Shown in pieces: positions 33,301-42,846 of a stretch of 43,870 nt of DNA. The notes below the pieces were generated by a model. The model saw only the letters and a program-made list of their open reading frames with translations, had not been told where the DNA came from and did not search any database. The first letter of the stretch is position 1. The number at the start of each line of letters is the position of its first letter. Made by a program: the position numbers and the translations under genes. Origin of the DNA: Clostridia bacterium (GTDB lineage: Bacteria > Bacillota > Clostridia > TANB77 > CAG-508); assembly GCA_022799935.1 (NCBI GenBank), contig JAAWPK010000006.1:1-43870 (forward strand), read 5' to 3'.

Positions 33301-36300
33301 ATGAAAAAAGGTTTAAAAACACTTATTAGTATTACACTATTATTTGCTATACTTGCTTCACCAGTAAGCGTTATGGCATCTTTTACACAGTTTGTAGCTT
33401 ATACAAATAATGTAAATGAGATAGTGGGAAATACTACAAGAGAAGCAATAGGAAGTCTAGAAGTAGACTTAGAACTTGAATTACCTATTAGCAATATAAG
33501 AGAAACAATATTAGATATGTATCTAATAGATGAAAACAATAAACAAGTAGAATTAAATATTAACTTAAAAGATGCTAATAGAAGTAAGGATGTAAATCTA
33601 GAAGGGCAAACTATAAAAGTAGATATCCAAAAAACAAATATGGATAGACAGCCAGTTTTAGATGAAGAAGAATATCGCTTTTTAAGAGTGACTTTTGATG
33701 GATTGAAACAAGGAATTTACCGCATAAAATTAGTGGGAAATGGATTTGTAGATTATACATCAGAAGTTATAGAAATAAGTGAATATTCAAAGAGATTACA
33801 TGTTTCAAATGTAAAAGGAACATTTGCATTAGGAGATGTAAATCGTGATCAAAAAATTGACATGACAGATTACGAATTACTAATTGACCAAATAGAGAAA
33901 AAAGAAAATCAAGATTTGGTTAAATATGATTTAAACTGTGATGGAAAAGTTGATGTTACGGATTTAAGTTATATTGCGAGAAACATTCAGGGGGAAGAAG
34001 TTTTAGCTAAAATAAATAATACAAATCCCATTATAGATATAAATAATGTAACTGTAATGGAAACAGAAGGAACAACAGTAGAAGGAAATATAGCAAATCT
34101 TTTTGATAATACAGATAATGTAGTATCATTAACATCAGAGGAAACTATATCAGAACAAAACCCTGTTACTTTACAGATGGAATTTAATAATCCAGTAGAG
34201 ACAGAAAAAGTAGTAATCGAACCAAATAAAATGTCAGATGAAAATGTACCAACAAAATTAGAATTAGAGGTTATAAAGGAAAATGGAGAAATATTAAAGA
34301 AATTCTATGAATATAAAGAACCAGAAGTTCGTGCACTTTCAAATGAAACAACTAATGGTACTATAATAATAGACTTGGGAAATCAAGTAGCAATAAAGAA
34401 AATAACAATTAAAATTGTAGAAACAAGAAATAATACAAACTTAGCAGAAATTGCACAAGTTGAGTTTTTAAATAATGTATATGAAGAGTTGCCACCACCA
34501 CATATGGATATACCACAAGGATTAAAGTTAGAAGTAGGAAGTGAAACAATTAAAGCAAAATGGCTTCATGCAGCAAATGTTACAGGATATAAAGTAAAAG
34601 TGACAGGTGGAAAAAGTGATCTAATATTAGAAACTACTAATAATACAATAGATATAGGCGATTTAAAGAATTATACAAAATATAAAGTGAGTGTAGAATC
34701 TGTTAATGGAACTTGGAAAAGTGGATTTTGTGAAGAAGTTGAAGCTGAACCAATACCAAATAGATTACCACCAGTTCCAGAAAATATAAGAGTATCTGGT
34801 AAATATTTAAGAATTGATATTTCTTGGAAATCAATGGATGATACACAAAGTTATAATATATACTATAGAAAAGCAGGAGAAACAGAATATACAAAAATAG
34901 AAAAAATAAATACTACAAGTTACACAATAGATAACTTAGAAAATGAAGTAGAATATGAAATAGCAATTTCAGGAAATAACCATTTAGGTGAAGGTGCGAA
35001 ATCAGCAAATAATAGTTGCATAACAATAGGAATTGATCCACCAATTACTCATAATTATAAATTAATAAATACATCAAATGGTGAAAACCAAAAAACAGCA
35101 CATATTCAAAGTGTGCAATATCCAATCGCATCTGCAACAGAAAATTTTGATGAATTTGATATAGTAGATGATGATTATGCCTCTTCTTGGATAGTAAATA
35201 CTTGGGATTCAGGAGGCTTTAATGAAAATGGAAAAGCTCCAATAGTTACATTTGATGATACATATAAGATAGATAATTTAGTAGTTATTACAGCAGATAA
35301 TCAACCATTCCATTATAATTTCTATTGTAGAATAAGATATTGGAATAATAATGGTGTAAATGGAGCAGAAGTCCCAAATATTGGTTGGCAAAAGAAAACG
35401 AGTTCAAATGGAAAACAATATCATGAATTTAATTTTGCTGAGCCAATAGAAGCAAATAAAATACAAGTAAGCTTTGGAAATTATAGTACTAGTCAAAATA
35501 TGATTTCAATAGCAGAAATGAAATTTTATTATTATGATGATTTAGAAGAAAAAGTTTCTAAATTATTTACAGATGATTTAAGAATAGAACTTGCAGAAGG
35601 AGTTACAGAAGAAACGATAAAAGCATTAGAAGATAGAGCAAATACTCCTGATGAAGTAAGTGGTGAATATCATCCTAATAAAGATATAATTTTGAACGAT
35701 TTGAATTATGCAAGACAAATTTTAAATGATACTAAAATATCAGACATTATTAGTGTTGACCAAACAATAAATAATGGAAAAAATGGACATCTAGGATTTT
35801 CCTATACATTAAATGATATGCAACCATTAGGAATTGTAGCAAATTCAGGAGAACAAATTGCAATTTATGTTGGTACAACATCAAATAATACAAATTTAGA
35901 GGTAATTTGTACACAATATTATCCTGAATATTCATCTTGGAAAAGAACAGTAAAAACACTTGTGAAAGGTCAAAATATAATAGATATTCCTCAAATTACA
36001 TCAATGGATGTAGAAAAGGGAGGAGCAGTATATATTAGATATAAGAGTAATACTGCAACACAAGTGCCAATAAAAGTTCGCGTTAGTGGAGGAGAAAGAA
36101 TACCACTATTAGATATTCATGGATTAACAGATGAACAAGAAATAAAAGCAAAAATAAGCACATATGTAGAAGAATTGAAAGCACATGTTGAAAAACTAGA
36201 AAGCTATTATTCTTCTAAAGGTCAAACATATAATGAAGGAACAAGTATCCTAAATTCTACTGATATAGTAATGGATGATGTGATGTTATCAGTTCCTGCA

Positions 36301-38361
36301 AGTAGAGCTTTAAGTGGAATAACAAATGGATTAGCAGATACAAATAGTCAAGTAGAAAGATTATATAATTCAAGTATTGCATTTGAACAAATGGTAAATT
36401 TATTCTATAAAGAAAAAGGAATAAGTAAAACTTCATCAAATGCTAAAGATAAATGGCCTGGTTCACGATTAAATATTCGTTATACAAGAATGTTTGATGG
36501 AGCGTTTATGTATGCTAGTGGAGAACATATAGGAATTGGATTAGGTTCAGTTTCTGGATTAATGAGTGGAAGACCAATAGTAAGAGAAGAAGATGGAACA
36601 TATACAGGCTCAGGATTCTTTGGATGGGGTATTTCTCATGAAATAGGTCATGTAATTGATCAAAATGGATATGCTTCTGCTGAAACAACGAACAATATAT
36701 ATGCATTACTTGCACAAACAGCAGATGATAAAGCAAAATCAAGATTAGAATTATCTAATAAATATGAAAAAATTTATAAAAAAGTAACATCTCATACAGC
36801 TGGACTTCCAAGTGATGTATTTGTAGGTCTCGGAATGTATTGGCAATTACATCTAGCTTATGATAACGAGCCAACAATAACAGCTACTAATACATTCTTC
36901 TCAAGATTCAATACATTATATAGAAATGATACTTTAGGAAATGCAGTAGACAAAAATAATAAACTAATACGCTATGCATCAGAGGCAGCAGGAAAAGATT
37001 TAACAGATTATTTTGAAGCTTGGGGATTAAAAGCTGATGAATCAACAAAAACATATTTAGCTGAAAAAGGTTATGAAAAAGAAACAAGACCAATTTATTA
37101 TATTAACGATGAAGCAAGAAGATATCGTATAAATGGTGGCACAACTATTCAAAATGCTGAAGTTACAGCAAATTTAGAATTAGTTACTGAAAATAAACAA
37201 ACAAAACTATCATTTAATATAAGCAAAGATGCAGATAAATTACTAGGATACGAAATTAGAAGAAATGGAGAAAGCATAGGATTTACAGAAGGAACAGAAT
37301 ATATTGATGAATTAAATGCACTTAATAATAGAGTGTTAAATTATGAAGTTGTAGCCTATGACAAATTATTAAATGAAGTTGGAAGAGTTACTTTAGAACC
37401 TGTAAAAATTGAACATGAAGGAACAATAAGCAAAAATGACTTTACAATAACTTCTAATATGAGAAATGAAAATGATGACAATGAATATGAAGCAGAAGGA
37501 GAAGTAAAAACTACAATAGGTAATATGCTAGATGGAGATGTAAACACAGCATTTAATGGAAATACAAGAAAGGTTACTGGAGAAAGAAATACTCCATATT
37601 TTGTAATTGATTTAAATCAAACATTACCAATTTGTGGATTTAAGTATACAGCAGCAGTTGAAAACGGAAAATTATTAGAAAATACAATTCAAAGATATAA
37701 TATTTATGTAAGTGAAGATATTAGTCAAAATAGTAATTGGAAGCTAGTAAAGCAAGGAAGTTTTGGAGTTACAGCTGAAAAACCAACAGGGTTAATTTAC
37801 TTTGATGCACCAGGATCTAGTGGTGGAAACCAATTATATACAGCAAATGCTGGATATGTAAGAATAGAAGCAGTTGGAAACAGTGGAATATCAGGAGCAG
37901 AAATTGACTTAATTTCACCACCAGGAGATAATATAACAATAAAAGATTCTGATGTATATGTACTAGAAGAAGATTATCAGTTCGCAGAAGGTGAAGATAA
38001 TGTAATAAGAGCAGGTAATGTTATCATAAAGGGAGAATACCGTGGAAATCCAGCATATAATGCAGGCTTATTGATAGATGGAAAAGGAGAAACAGTAGAA
38101 AATTATAATCAAATCTTTATGGCAGCAATACCTGATGGAACAATATTAGATGAAATATCAAGTGGATATTGGGTAGCATATATGACTAGAGAAAGTTATG
38201 AAGCTATTTTAGCAACTGAAAAAGTAAAAGCTAATTTATATCGTGTAAATGATGCTGAAACAAATGAGGGGCAAAGATTAGTAAGTGATACTTTCTACAT
38301 TAACTTAAAACCTTATGAGAGTTTACAAAAAACAATATTAGTAGATGATACCAAAAACTAG
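33301..38361 (+). CDS. Secreted M60-like (mucinase-type) metallopeptidase with dockerin, FN3 and discoidin modules
   Basis: The protein has 1686 residues. A signal peptide spans residues 1-26 (cleavage near VMA-SF). A type I dockerin covers about 178-230, with paired calcium loops GDVNRDQKIDMTDY and YDLNCDGKVDVTDL. Then come an F5/8-type-C-like domain (about 245-390), two FN3 domains (about 400-580), a second F5/8-type domain (about 585-755), a linker region, and the M60 domain with FGWGISHEIGHVID (HEXXH at 1113-1117). A later FN3-like and a third discoidin-like module (about 1385-1535) and a beta tail follow. M60 peptidases cleave O-glycosylated host proteins such as mucins. No sortase motif or membrane tail is seen; attachment is by dockerin. 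It contains no CGG recoding site in 5 kb. Confidence 0.9.
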   Translation: MKKGLKTLISITLLFAILASPVSVMASFTQFVAYTNNVNEIVGNTTREAIGSLEVDLELELPISNIRETILDMYLIDENNKQVELNINLKDANRSKDVNLEGQTIKVDIQKTNMDRQPVLDEEEYRFLRVTFDGLKQGIYRIKLVGNGFVDYTSEVIEISEYSKRLHVSNVKGTFALGDVNRDQKIDMTDYELLIDQIEKKENQDLVKYDLNCDGKVDVTDLSYIARNIQGEEVLAKINNTNPIIDINNVTVMETEGTTVEGNIANLFDNTDNVVSLTSEETISEQNPVTLQMEFNNPVETEKVVIEPNKMSDENVPTKLELEVIKENGEILKKFYEYKEPEVRALSNETTNGTIIIDLGNQVAIKKITIKIVETRNNTNLAEIAQVEFLNNVYEELPPPHMDIPQGLKLEVGSETIKAKWLHAANVTGYKVKVTGGKSDLILETTNNTIDIGDLKNYTKYKVSVESVNGTWKSGFCEEVEAEPIPNRLPPVPENIRVSGKYLRIDISWKSMDDTQSYNIYYRKAGETEYTKIEKINTTSYTIDNLENEVEYEIAISGNNHLGEGAKSANNSCITIGIDPPITHNYKLINTSNGENQKTAHIQSVQYPIASATENFDEFDIVDDDYASSWIVNTWDSGGFNENGKAPIVTFDDTYKIDNLVVITADNQPFHYNFYCRIRYWNNNGVNGAEVPNIGWQKKTSSNGKQYHEFNFAEPIEANKIQVSFGNYSTSQNMISIAEMKFYYYDDLEEKVSKLFTDDLRIELAEGVTEETIKALEDRANTPDEVSGEYHPNKDIILNDLNYARQILNDTKISDIISVDQTINNGKNGHLGFSYTLNDMQPLGIVANSGEQIAIYVGTTSNNTNLEVICTQYYPEYSSWKRTVKTLVKGQNIIDIPQITSMDVEKGGAVYIRYKSNTATQVPIKVRVSGGERIPLLDIHGLTDEQEIKAKISTYVEELKAHVEKLESYYSSKGQTYNEGTSILNSTDIVMDDVMLSVPASRALSGITNGLADTNSQVERLYNSSIAFEQMVNLFYKEKGISKTSSNAKDKWPGSRLNIRYTRMFDGAFMYASGEHIGIGLGSVSGLMSGRPIVREEDGTYTGSGFFGWGISHEIGHVIDQNGYASAETTNNIYALLAQTADDKAKSRLELSNKYEKIYKKVTSHTAGLPSDVFVGLGMYWQLHLAYDNEPTITATNTFFSRFNTLYRNDTLGNAVDKNNKLIRYASEAAGKDLTDYFEAWGLKADESTKTYLAEKGYEKETRPIYYINDEARRYRINGGTTIQNAEVTANLELVTENKQTKLSFNISKDADKLLGYEIRRNGESIGFTEGTEYIDELNALNNRVLNYEVVAYDKLLNEVGRVTLEPVKIEHEGTISKNDFTITSNMRNENDDNEYEAEGEVKTTIGNMLDGDVNTAFNGNTRKVTGERNTPYFVIDLNQTLPICGFKYTAAVENGKLLENTIQRYNIYVSEDISQNSNWKLVKQGSFGVTAEKPTGLIYFDAPGSSGGNQLYTANAGYVRIEAVGNSGISGAEIDLISPPGDNITIKDSDVYVLEEDYQFAEGEDNVIRAGNVIIKGEYRGNPAYNAGLLIDGKGETVENYNQIFMAAIPDGTILDEISSGYWVAYMTRESYEAILATEKVKANLYRVNDAETNEGQRLVSDTFYINLKPYESLQKTILVDDTKN

Positions 38362-38399
38362 AAATATAAATCTTGAAGAAAGGAGAATAGGTATAAATT

Positions 38400-39695
38400 A
38401 TGAGAAAAATAATAGTAAGAGTTGCTATTATGATGATAATCTTACTTGGAATGCTTAGTATAAAATCTAATGCAGCAAGCTTAGAAAAAACAGCAGAAGC
38501 TAATGGAGTAATGCTTTCTATTACAGCTGATAATGGGCAAGTAAAATCATTAAGTGCTACATTTCAAATTGAAGGCGAAGTCACTTTAGATACTTTTAAA
38601 TGGGCAGATAATCTAGAAAATGTTTTAAAAGATTATCGTTATAATAAGTTAGAAAATAAACTTACAATATATATTACATCAGGAACAGGAGAAAGCTTAG
38701 CTAATGAAGGAAGAATTATTCTTGGAACAATTAATGTTTCTGGAAATGGAACTAAAAGTTATAAGATAAATCTTACAAATGCAAATTTAGTAACATCTAA
38801 TTATAGAAGCTTAGGTGAAGAAGTAAGTGATAATCCAGACTTAAGCTTTGAATATATTCAAAATGAAGAGACTCGCCAAAGTTTTGATATGGAATTAGAA
38901 GCAAGTAAAAATATATTAAATCCAGGAGATGAATTTGAAGTAAAAGTAAAAGTTACTAATTTCCAAAATATAACTGAACTACTTGTTGCAGGAGGTCAAT
39001 TAGAATATAATAATGAAATTTTAGAGTTAGTAGAAGTTGCAAATGTAGATAATGAAAATCTAGAGGGAAATAATATTTATTTTAACGAAACAAATTTTAA
39101 GTTTATTTCAGATAAGAAATTAGTAGAAAATGAAACTTTAATAAATGTAAAACTTAGAGTGAAACAAGGAATAGTAGTTCCAAAAGAGACATATTTTAAA
39201 ATTAAGTCAGTAGATGGTAGTGCTGCAAATGGTGATGTATATCCAAAGGATGAAAGTATAGTATTACAAATTGAAGAAGCAAAAGTAGAAGAAGGAATTA
39301 GCTCAGATAAATATATAGTTGAAGAAGATATAATCACAAACATATCACCAAATACAAAGGTAAGTGAATTTAAAGCAAATATTAAAACAGAACAAAATAT
39401 TGTAGTTAAAGATAAGAACAATAATACATTAGGAGAAGATGAACTTGTAGGAACTGGTATGATTTTAAGTGTAGGAAATAACAAAATTTATACACTTGTT
39501 GTAAGAGGAGACATTGATGGAAATGGAAAACTTACAACAAATGATATTGCATTATTTAAATTACATTATATAAAATCAAAAGTATTACAAGGAGTAGCTT
39601 TAAAAGCAGCTGACTTTGATATGAATAATAATATAACAACAAATGACTTAGCTCAAATGAAGTTATTCTATATAAAAGCAACAACATTAGATTAA
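38400..39695 (+). CDS. Secreted cohesin-dockerin protein (scaffold-like)
   Basis: The protein has 431 residues. Signal peptide: residues 1-25 (IMMIILLGMLSIKSNAASL). Region 26-150 is a beta domain resembling a degenerate cohesin. Region about 160-300 is a better cohesin fold (NPGDEFEVKVKVTNFQNI, QLEYNNEILELVEV, LINVKLRVK). A short beta domain follows, then a C-terminal dockerin (about 365-430) with RGDIDGNGKLTTNDIALFK and ADFDMNNNITTNDLAQMKLF. AAGGAG precedes ATG 38400, 38 nt after the M60 gene, so the two are co-transcribed. The cohesin could hold the dockerin of the M60 enzyme, and its own dockerin could attach to a further scaffold. Confidence 0.82.
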   Translation: MRKIIVRVAIMMIILLGMLSIKSNAASLEKTAEANGVMLSITADNGQVKSLSATFQIEGEVTLDTFKWADNLENVLKDYRYNKLENKLTIYITSGTGESLANEGRIILGTINVSGNGTKSYKINLTNANLVTSNYRSLGEEVSDNPDLSFEYIQNEETRQSFDMELEASKNILNPGDEFEVKVKVTNFQNITELLVAGGQLEYNNEILELVEVANVDNENLEGNNIYFNETNFKFISDKKLVENETLINVKLRVKQGIVVPKETYFKIKSVDGSAANGDVYPKDESIVLQIEEAKVEEGISSDKYIVEEDIITNISPNTKVSEFKANIKTEQNIVVKDKNNNTLGEDELVGTGMILSVGNNKIYTLVVRGDIDGNGKLTTNDIALFKLHYIKSKVLQGVALKAADFDMNNNITTNDLAQMKLFYIKATTLD

Positions 39696-39701
39696 AATAA
39701 G

Positions 39702-39728
39702 AAGGTACACCAAAAGGTGTGCCTTTTT
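39702..39728 (+). terminator. Intrinsic terminator
   Basis: AAGGTACACC (39702-39711) pairs with GGTGTGCCTT (39716-39725), with loop AAAA and a T run. Confidence 0.9.
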
Positions 39729-39785
39729 CATTGAATTTATTTATCTTTTGTGGTATATTTATACATATTGAAATGAGGTAATTAT

Positions 39786-40248
39786 ATGAAGAATGTAACT
39801 TTATGCTATATAGAAAATAATGGAAAATACCTAATGCTACATAGAACTAAAAAGAAAAACGATTTAAATGAGGGTAAGTGGATAGGTGTTCGGTGGAAAA
39901 TTTGAAGATAAAGAAAGTCCAGAAGAGTGTGTAATAAGAGAGGTAATGGAAGAGACAGGACTTATTTTAAAGGAGCCAAAATTAAGATGTGTAGTAACTT
40001 ATGTATCAAATGAATGGGAAACAGAATATATGTATGTATTTACAGCAAATAAATTTGAAGGTGAACTTATAGAATGCAATGAAGGCGAATTAGAGTGGAT
40101 AAATAAAGACAAAGTATTAGATTTAAAAACATGGGAAGGAGATAGATTATTTTTAGAGAGAATACTAAAAATAGATTATCCATTTTTTACAGCAAAAGTA
40201 GAGTATGAAGGGGAAAAATTAATAAATTATGAATTAAATGAGTATTAA
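39786..40248 (+). CDS. NUDIX hydrolase (8-oxo-dGTP diphosphatase-like), one CGG site
   Basis: Skipping the C at 39891 gives 153 residues. The Nudix box reads GKFEDKESPEECVIREVMEE then TGL, a complete G-x5-E-x7-REUXEEXGU. The recoded glycine is the one just before the box (KWIGVGGKFED). MKNVTLCYIENNGKYLMLHR at the N-terminus matches MutT-type enzymes of Bacillota. It hydrolyses nucleoside diphosphate derivatives, probably oxidised dGTP. ATG 39786 follows GAGGT. In zero frame the whole Nudix box would be lost. Confidence 0.93.
39891..39894 (+). other. CGG recoding site 16 (NUDIX)
   Basis: Codon 36 is CGG after GTT, followed by T. Skipping the C gives KWIGVGGKFEDKE, entering the Nudix box. Confidence 0.94.
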
Positions 40249-40263
40249 GAGGAGTTTAAAAAT

Positions 40264-40998
40264 ATGCTAAGAAATAAAAAAGTAGTTATATTTGATTTAG
40301 ATGGAACACTTATAGATTCTATGGGAATATGGAATGAAATAGATGAGAAACTAATAAAAACAATTTCAAAAATAGATATAGACATAGATAACTTTAGAAT
40401 AGGAAGACAAAGGGATTTAAAACTTAAAGAATATAGTAAATGTGAAGATGCTTATTTAGAATACTGTGGATTTTTAAAAGAAAAATATAAATCAGAATTA
40501 ACTAAAGAAGATATAAGAAAACTAAGATATGAAATTGCAGATAAGTATTTAAAAGAAGTTATAGACTATAAACCAAATGCAGAAGAATTACTAAAATACT
40601 TAAAAGAAAAAGATTATATACTTGTTTTAGCGACTACTACTGGAAATAATGCAATAGAAAAATATAAAAATTACAATCAAAATATAATAAATAAAGCTAA
40701 TTTTGAAGATATGTTTACTTTAATATGTGCAAAAGAAAGTGTAAAAAATGTAAAACCTGATCCAGAAGTACATTATAAAATTTTAGAAGAATTAAATGTA
40801 AAAAAAGAAGAATGCATAATAATAGAAGATTCAATTATAGGGATAGAAGCTGCAAAGAATGCAGGAATAGAAGCAGTAGCAATATATGATAAATTTTCAG
40901 ATATTGATAGAGAAGAAATAAATAAATTATCTAAATACAGATTTAATAACTTTTTGGAAATGCTTAAATACATCAAGGAGGAGTTAGAAAATGTTTAA
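40264..40998 (+). CDS. HAD-superfamily phosphatase/phosphoglucomutase-like
   Basis: The protein has 244 residues. Motif I is IFDLDGTLIDSM, motif II LVLATTTGN, motif III KNVKPDPEVHYKIL and motif IV IIIEDSIIGIEAAKNAG. All are intact, with an alpha-helical cap of the beta-phosphoglucomutase/Gph group. The substrate is unknown. AGAGGAG precedes ATG 40264; the stop overlaps the next gene by 8 nt. Confidence 0.9.
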   Translation: MLRNKKVVIFDLDGTLIDSMGIWNEIDEKLIKTISKIDIDIDNFRIGRQRDLKLKEYSKCEDAYLEYCGFLKEKYKSELTKEDIRKLRYEIADKYLKEVIDYKPNAEELLKYLKEKDYILVLATTTGNNAIEKYKNYNQNIINKANFEDMFTLICAKESVKNVKPDPEVHYKILEELNVKKEECIIIEDSIIGIEAAKNAGIEAVAIYDKFSDIDREEINKLSKYRFNNFLEMLKYIKEELENV

Positions 40999-42054
40999 AG
41001 GAGTAAATAAAGAATTAGAAAAATATTTTAGAATACTTTCAAAGGACATACCAGATTTTTTATATGAATATGTAGATACACCTGAAATGCAAAAACAAGC
41101 AGGAATTAGTGTATCTTGTGGAACAATATATTCGAAAATGTTTGACCACAAATTTTGGTACTCTACATTAGATCATAGTATAGCAGTAGCTTTAATTATA
41201 TGGAATTTTACAAAAGACAAAAAGCAGACTTTAGCGGGACTTTTTCATGATATTGCAACACCAGTATTTAAACATTCAATAGATTTTATGAATGGAGATT
41301 ATGAAAAACAAGAAAGTACAGAAGAATTAACAACAAAAATAATTAGTAACTCGGAAGAAATAATGAAACTTTTAAAAAGAGACAATATAAAAGTAGAAGA
41401 GGTGGATGACTATCATATATATCCAATTGCAGATAATGATACACCAATGCTTTCAGCAGATAGATTAGAATATACATTTTCAAACGGATTAGGTGCAACT
41501 GAATGTTTAACTCCAAATAAACAGTTTTGGGATACAGAGAAAATAAAAGAGATATATCAAGACATAGAGATTGGAACAAATGAAGAAGGAATAGAAGAAT
41601 TAAGCTTTAAAAATATAGAAAAAGCAGAAGAATTTGTACATATAATGAGTAAGCTATCTTCAATATATATAAGAAATAAAACTAAATATTCAATGCAACT
41701 TTTAGCAGATATTATGAAAAAAATGTCTGTAAGAAATATTATTACAAAGATTGACTTATATAGGTTATCTGAAAAAGAAATTATAGAAAAGATTGAAAAT
41801 TGCAAAGAAGATAATATAAGTGATGTATTTAATATCTGGAAAAACTCAACTAAAATAAATGAAAGTGAAGAAAAGGTAAATCGGAAAATATTGTGTTCGG
41901 GGTAAAAGCAAAAATTAGATATATAAATCCACTTGTAAAAAGTAAAGAAGGGTATATAAGAATAGACAAGTTATCTGAAAGTGCAAGGAAGGATATTGAA
42001 AAGGCTTTAAATTATAGAACTATTAAATATGCTTATTTAGATTTTGAATTCTAA
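40991..42054 (+). CDS. HD-domain phosphohydrolase, two CGG sites
   Basis: Skipping the C at 41882 and 41898 gives 353 residues. HD motif: STLDHSIAVALIIWNF (His), LAGLFHDIATPVFKH (His-Asp) and DNDTPMLSADRLEYTF (Asp). After the two sites the C-terminus reads KVNGKYCVGVKAKIRYINPL and ends RTIKYAYLDFEF. The family includes dNTP triphosphohydrolases and 5'-nucleotidases; the substrate is not clear. The gene overlaps the HAD gene by 8 nt (AAGGAGGAG inside it is the ribosome binding site), so the two form an operon, perhaps for nucleotide housecleaning with the NUDIX enzyme. Confidence 0.88.
41882..41885 (+). other. CGG recoding site 17 (HD protein)
   Basis: Codon 298 is CGG after AAT. Skipping the C gives KVNGKYCV. 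A second site lies only 16 nt downstream. Confidence 0.85.
41898..41901 (+). other. CGG recoding site 18 (HD protein)
   Basis: CGG after GTT, in frame only after site 17 is recoded, and followed by GG (glycine codon GGG). Skipping the C gives KYCVGVKAKIRY and 51 further codons. Confidence 0.85.
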
Positions 42055-42099
42055 TTTTGAAAATAAATCTAAATAGTTAACAAATTTTAAGGAGAAAAT

Positions 42100-42828
42100 A
42101 TGAAAAAAATAATTCTTGTAATTGCTGCAATGGAAGATGTAGAGTTAGATTATTTAAAAGAGAAATTAAATAATCTAAAAATAGTTAAAAATAATATCTA
42201 TACATTTTATGAGGGAGAATTTTTAGAAAATCAAATAGTTCTTGTATCATCTAATATTGGAATTATAAATTCTGCAGCAGCAATAACACTTGGAATAGAG
42301 AAATATAATCCAAATGTTATAATAAATGAAGGAACAGCAGGAGGATATGGAAAAAGTATACATAGAGGAGATATTGTAATAGGAAAAAATGCAGTTAATA
42401 TAACAACTATGGAAACTTCTAAACGAAAAGAAGGAGAAGGCTCAGATCTAAGTAAATATGAACTTATAACTTTTTTAAGAGGGGAAAAAAATAGATTAAT
42501 TTACAAACAAGGAAATAAAGAGTTAGTAGAACTTGCTAAAAAGATAGAATATAAAGAAGGAAATATACACTTTGGTACAATTGGATCAGGCGACATTTGG
42601 AACAAAGAGGCTGATAGAATATTGCATTTGAATAAAAGATATGAGATAATATGCGAGGATATGGAGGCTATATCAGTTTATACAATAGCGAATCTATATA
42701 ATATTCCAGTGATTGGAATAAAAGTTATATCAAATAATGAGGTACTTAATGAGGAATATGAAAGAAAAACAGGAATAAATGCTCAGAAGTTTACATTAAA
42801 TTTAATAGAAAAAATTTTAACTAAATAA
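42100..42828 (+). CDS. 5'-methylthioadenosine/S-adenosylhomocysteine nucleosidase-like phosphorylase-fold protein
   Basis: The protein has 242 residues. Family motifs: IILVIAAMEDVELDYLKEKL at the N-terminus, SSNIGIINSAAAITLGIEKY, INEGTAGGYGKSIHRGDIVI, GTIGSGDIW, and ICEDMEAISVYTIANLYNIP (the E-D-M-E substrate and catalytic region), then GIKVISNN. It cleaves the glycosidic bond of MTA or SAH to release adenine. Some details (METSKRKEGEGSD insert) differ from standard MtnN, so a related nucleosidase is possible. AAGGAG precedes ATG 42100. Confidence 0.85.
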   Translation: MKKIILVIAAMEDVELDYLKEKLNNLKIVKNNIYTFYEGEFLENQIVLVSSNIGIINSAAAITLGIEKYNPNVIINEGTAGGYGKSIHRGDIVIGKNAVNITTMETSKRKEGEGSDLSKYELITFLRGEKNRLIYKQGNKELVELAKKIEYKEGNIHFGTIGSGDIWNKEADRILHLNKRYEIICEDMEAISVYTIANLYNIPVIGIKVISNNEVLNEEYERKTGINAQKFTLNLIEKILTK

Positions 42829-42846
42829 AAATTATGGGGAAATCAA

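Noticed and set aside
36832-36840. CTC-GGA in the M60 gene as a recoding site
   Set aside because: CGG is out of phase here and the frame continues for 500 codons without a shift.
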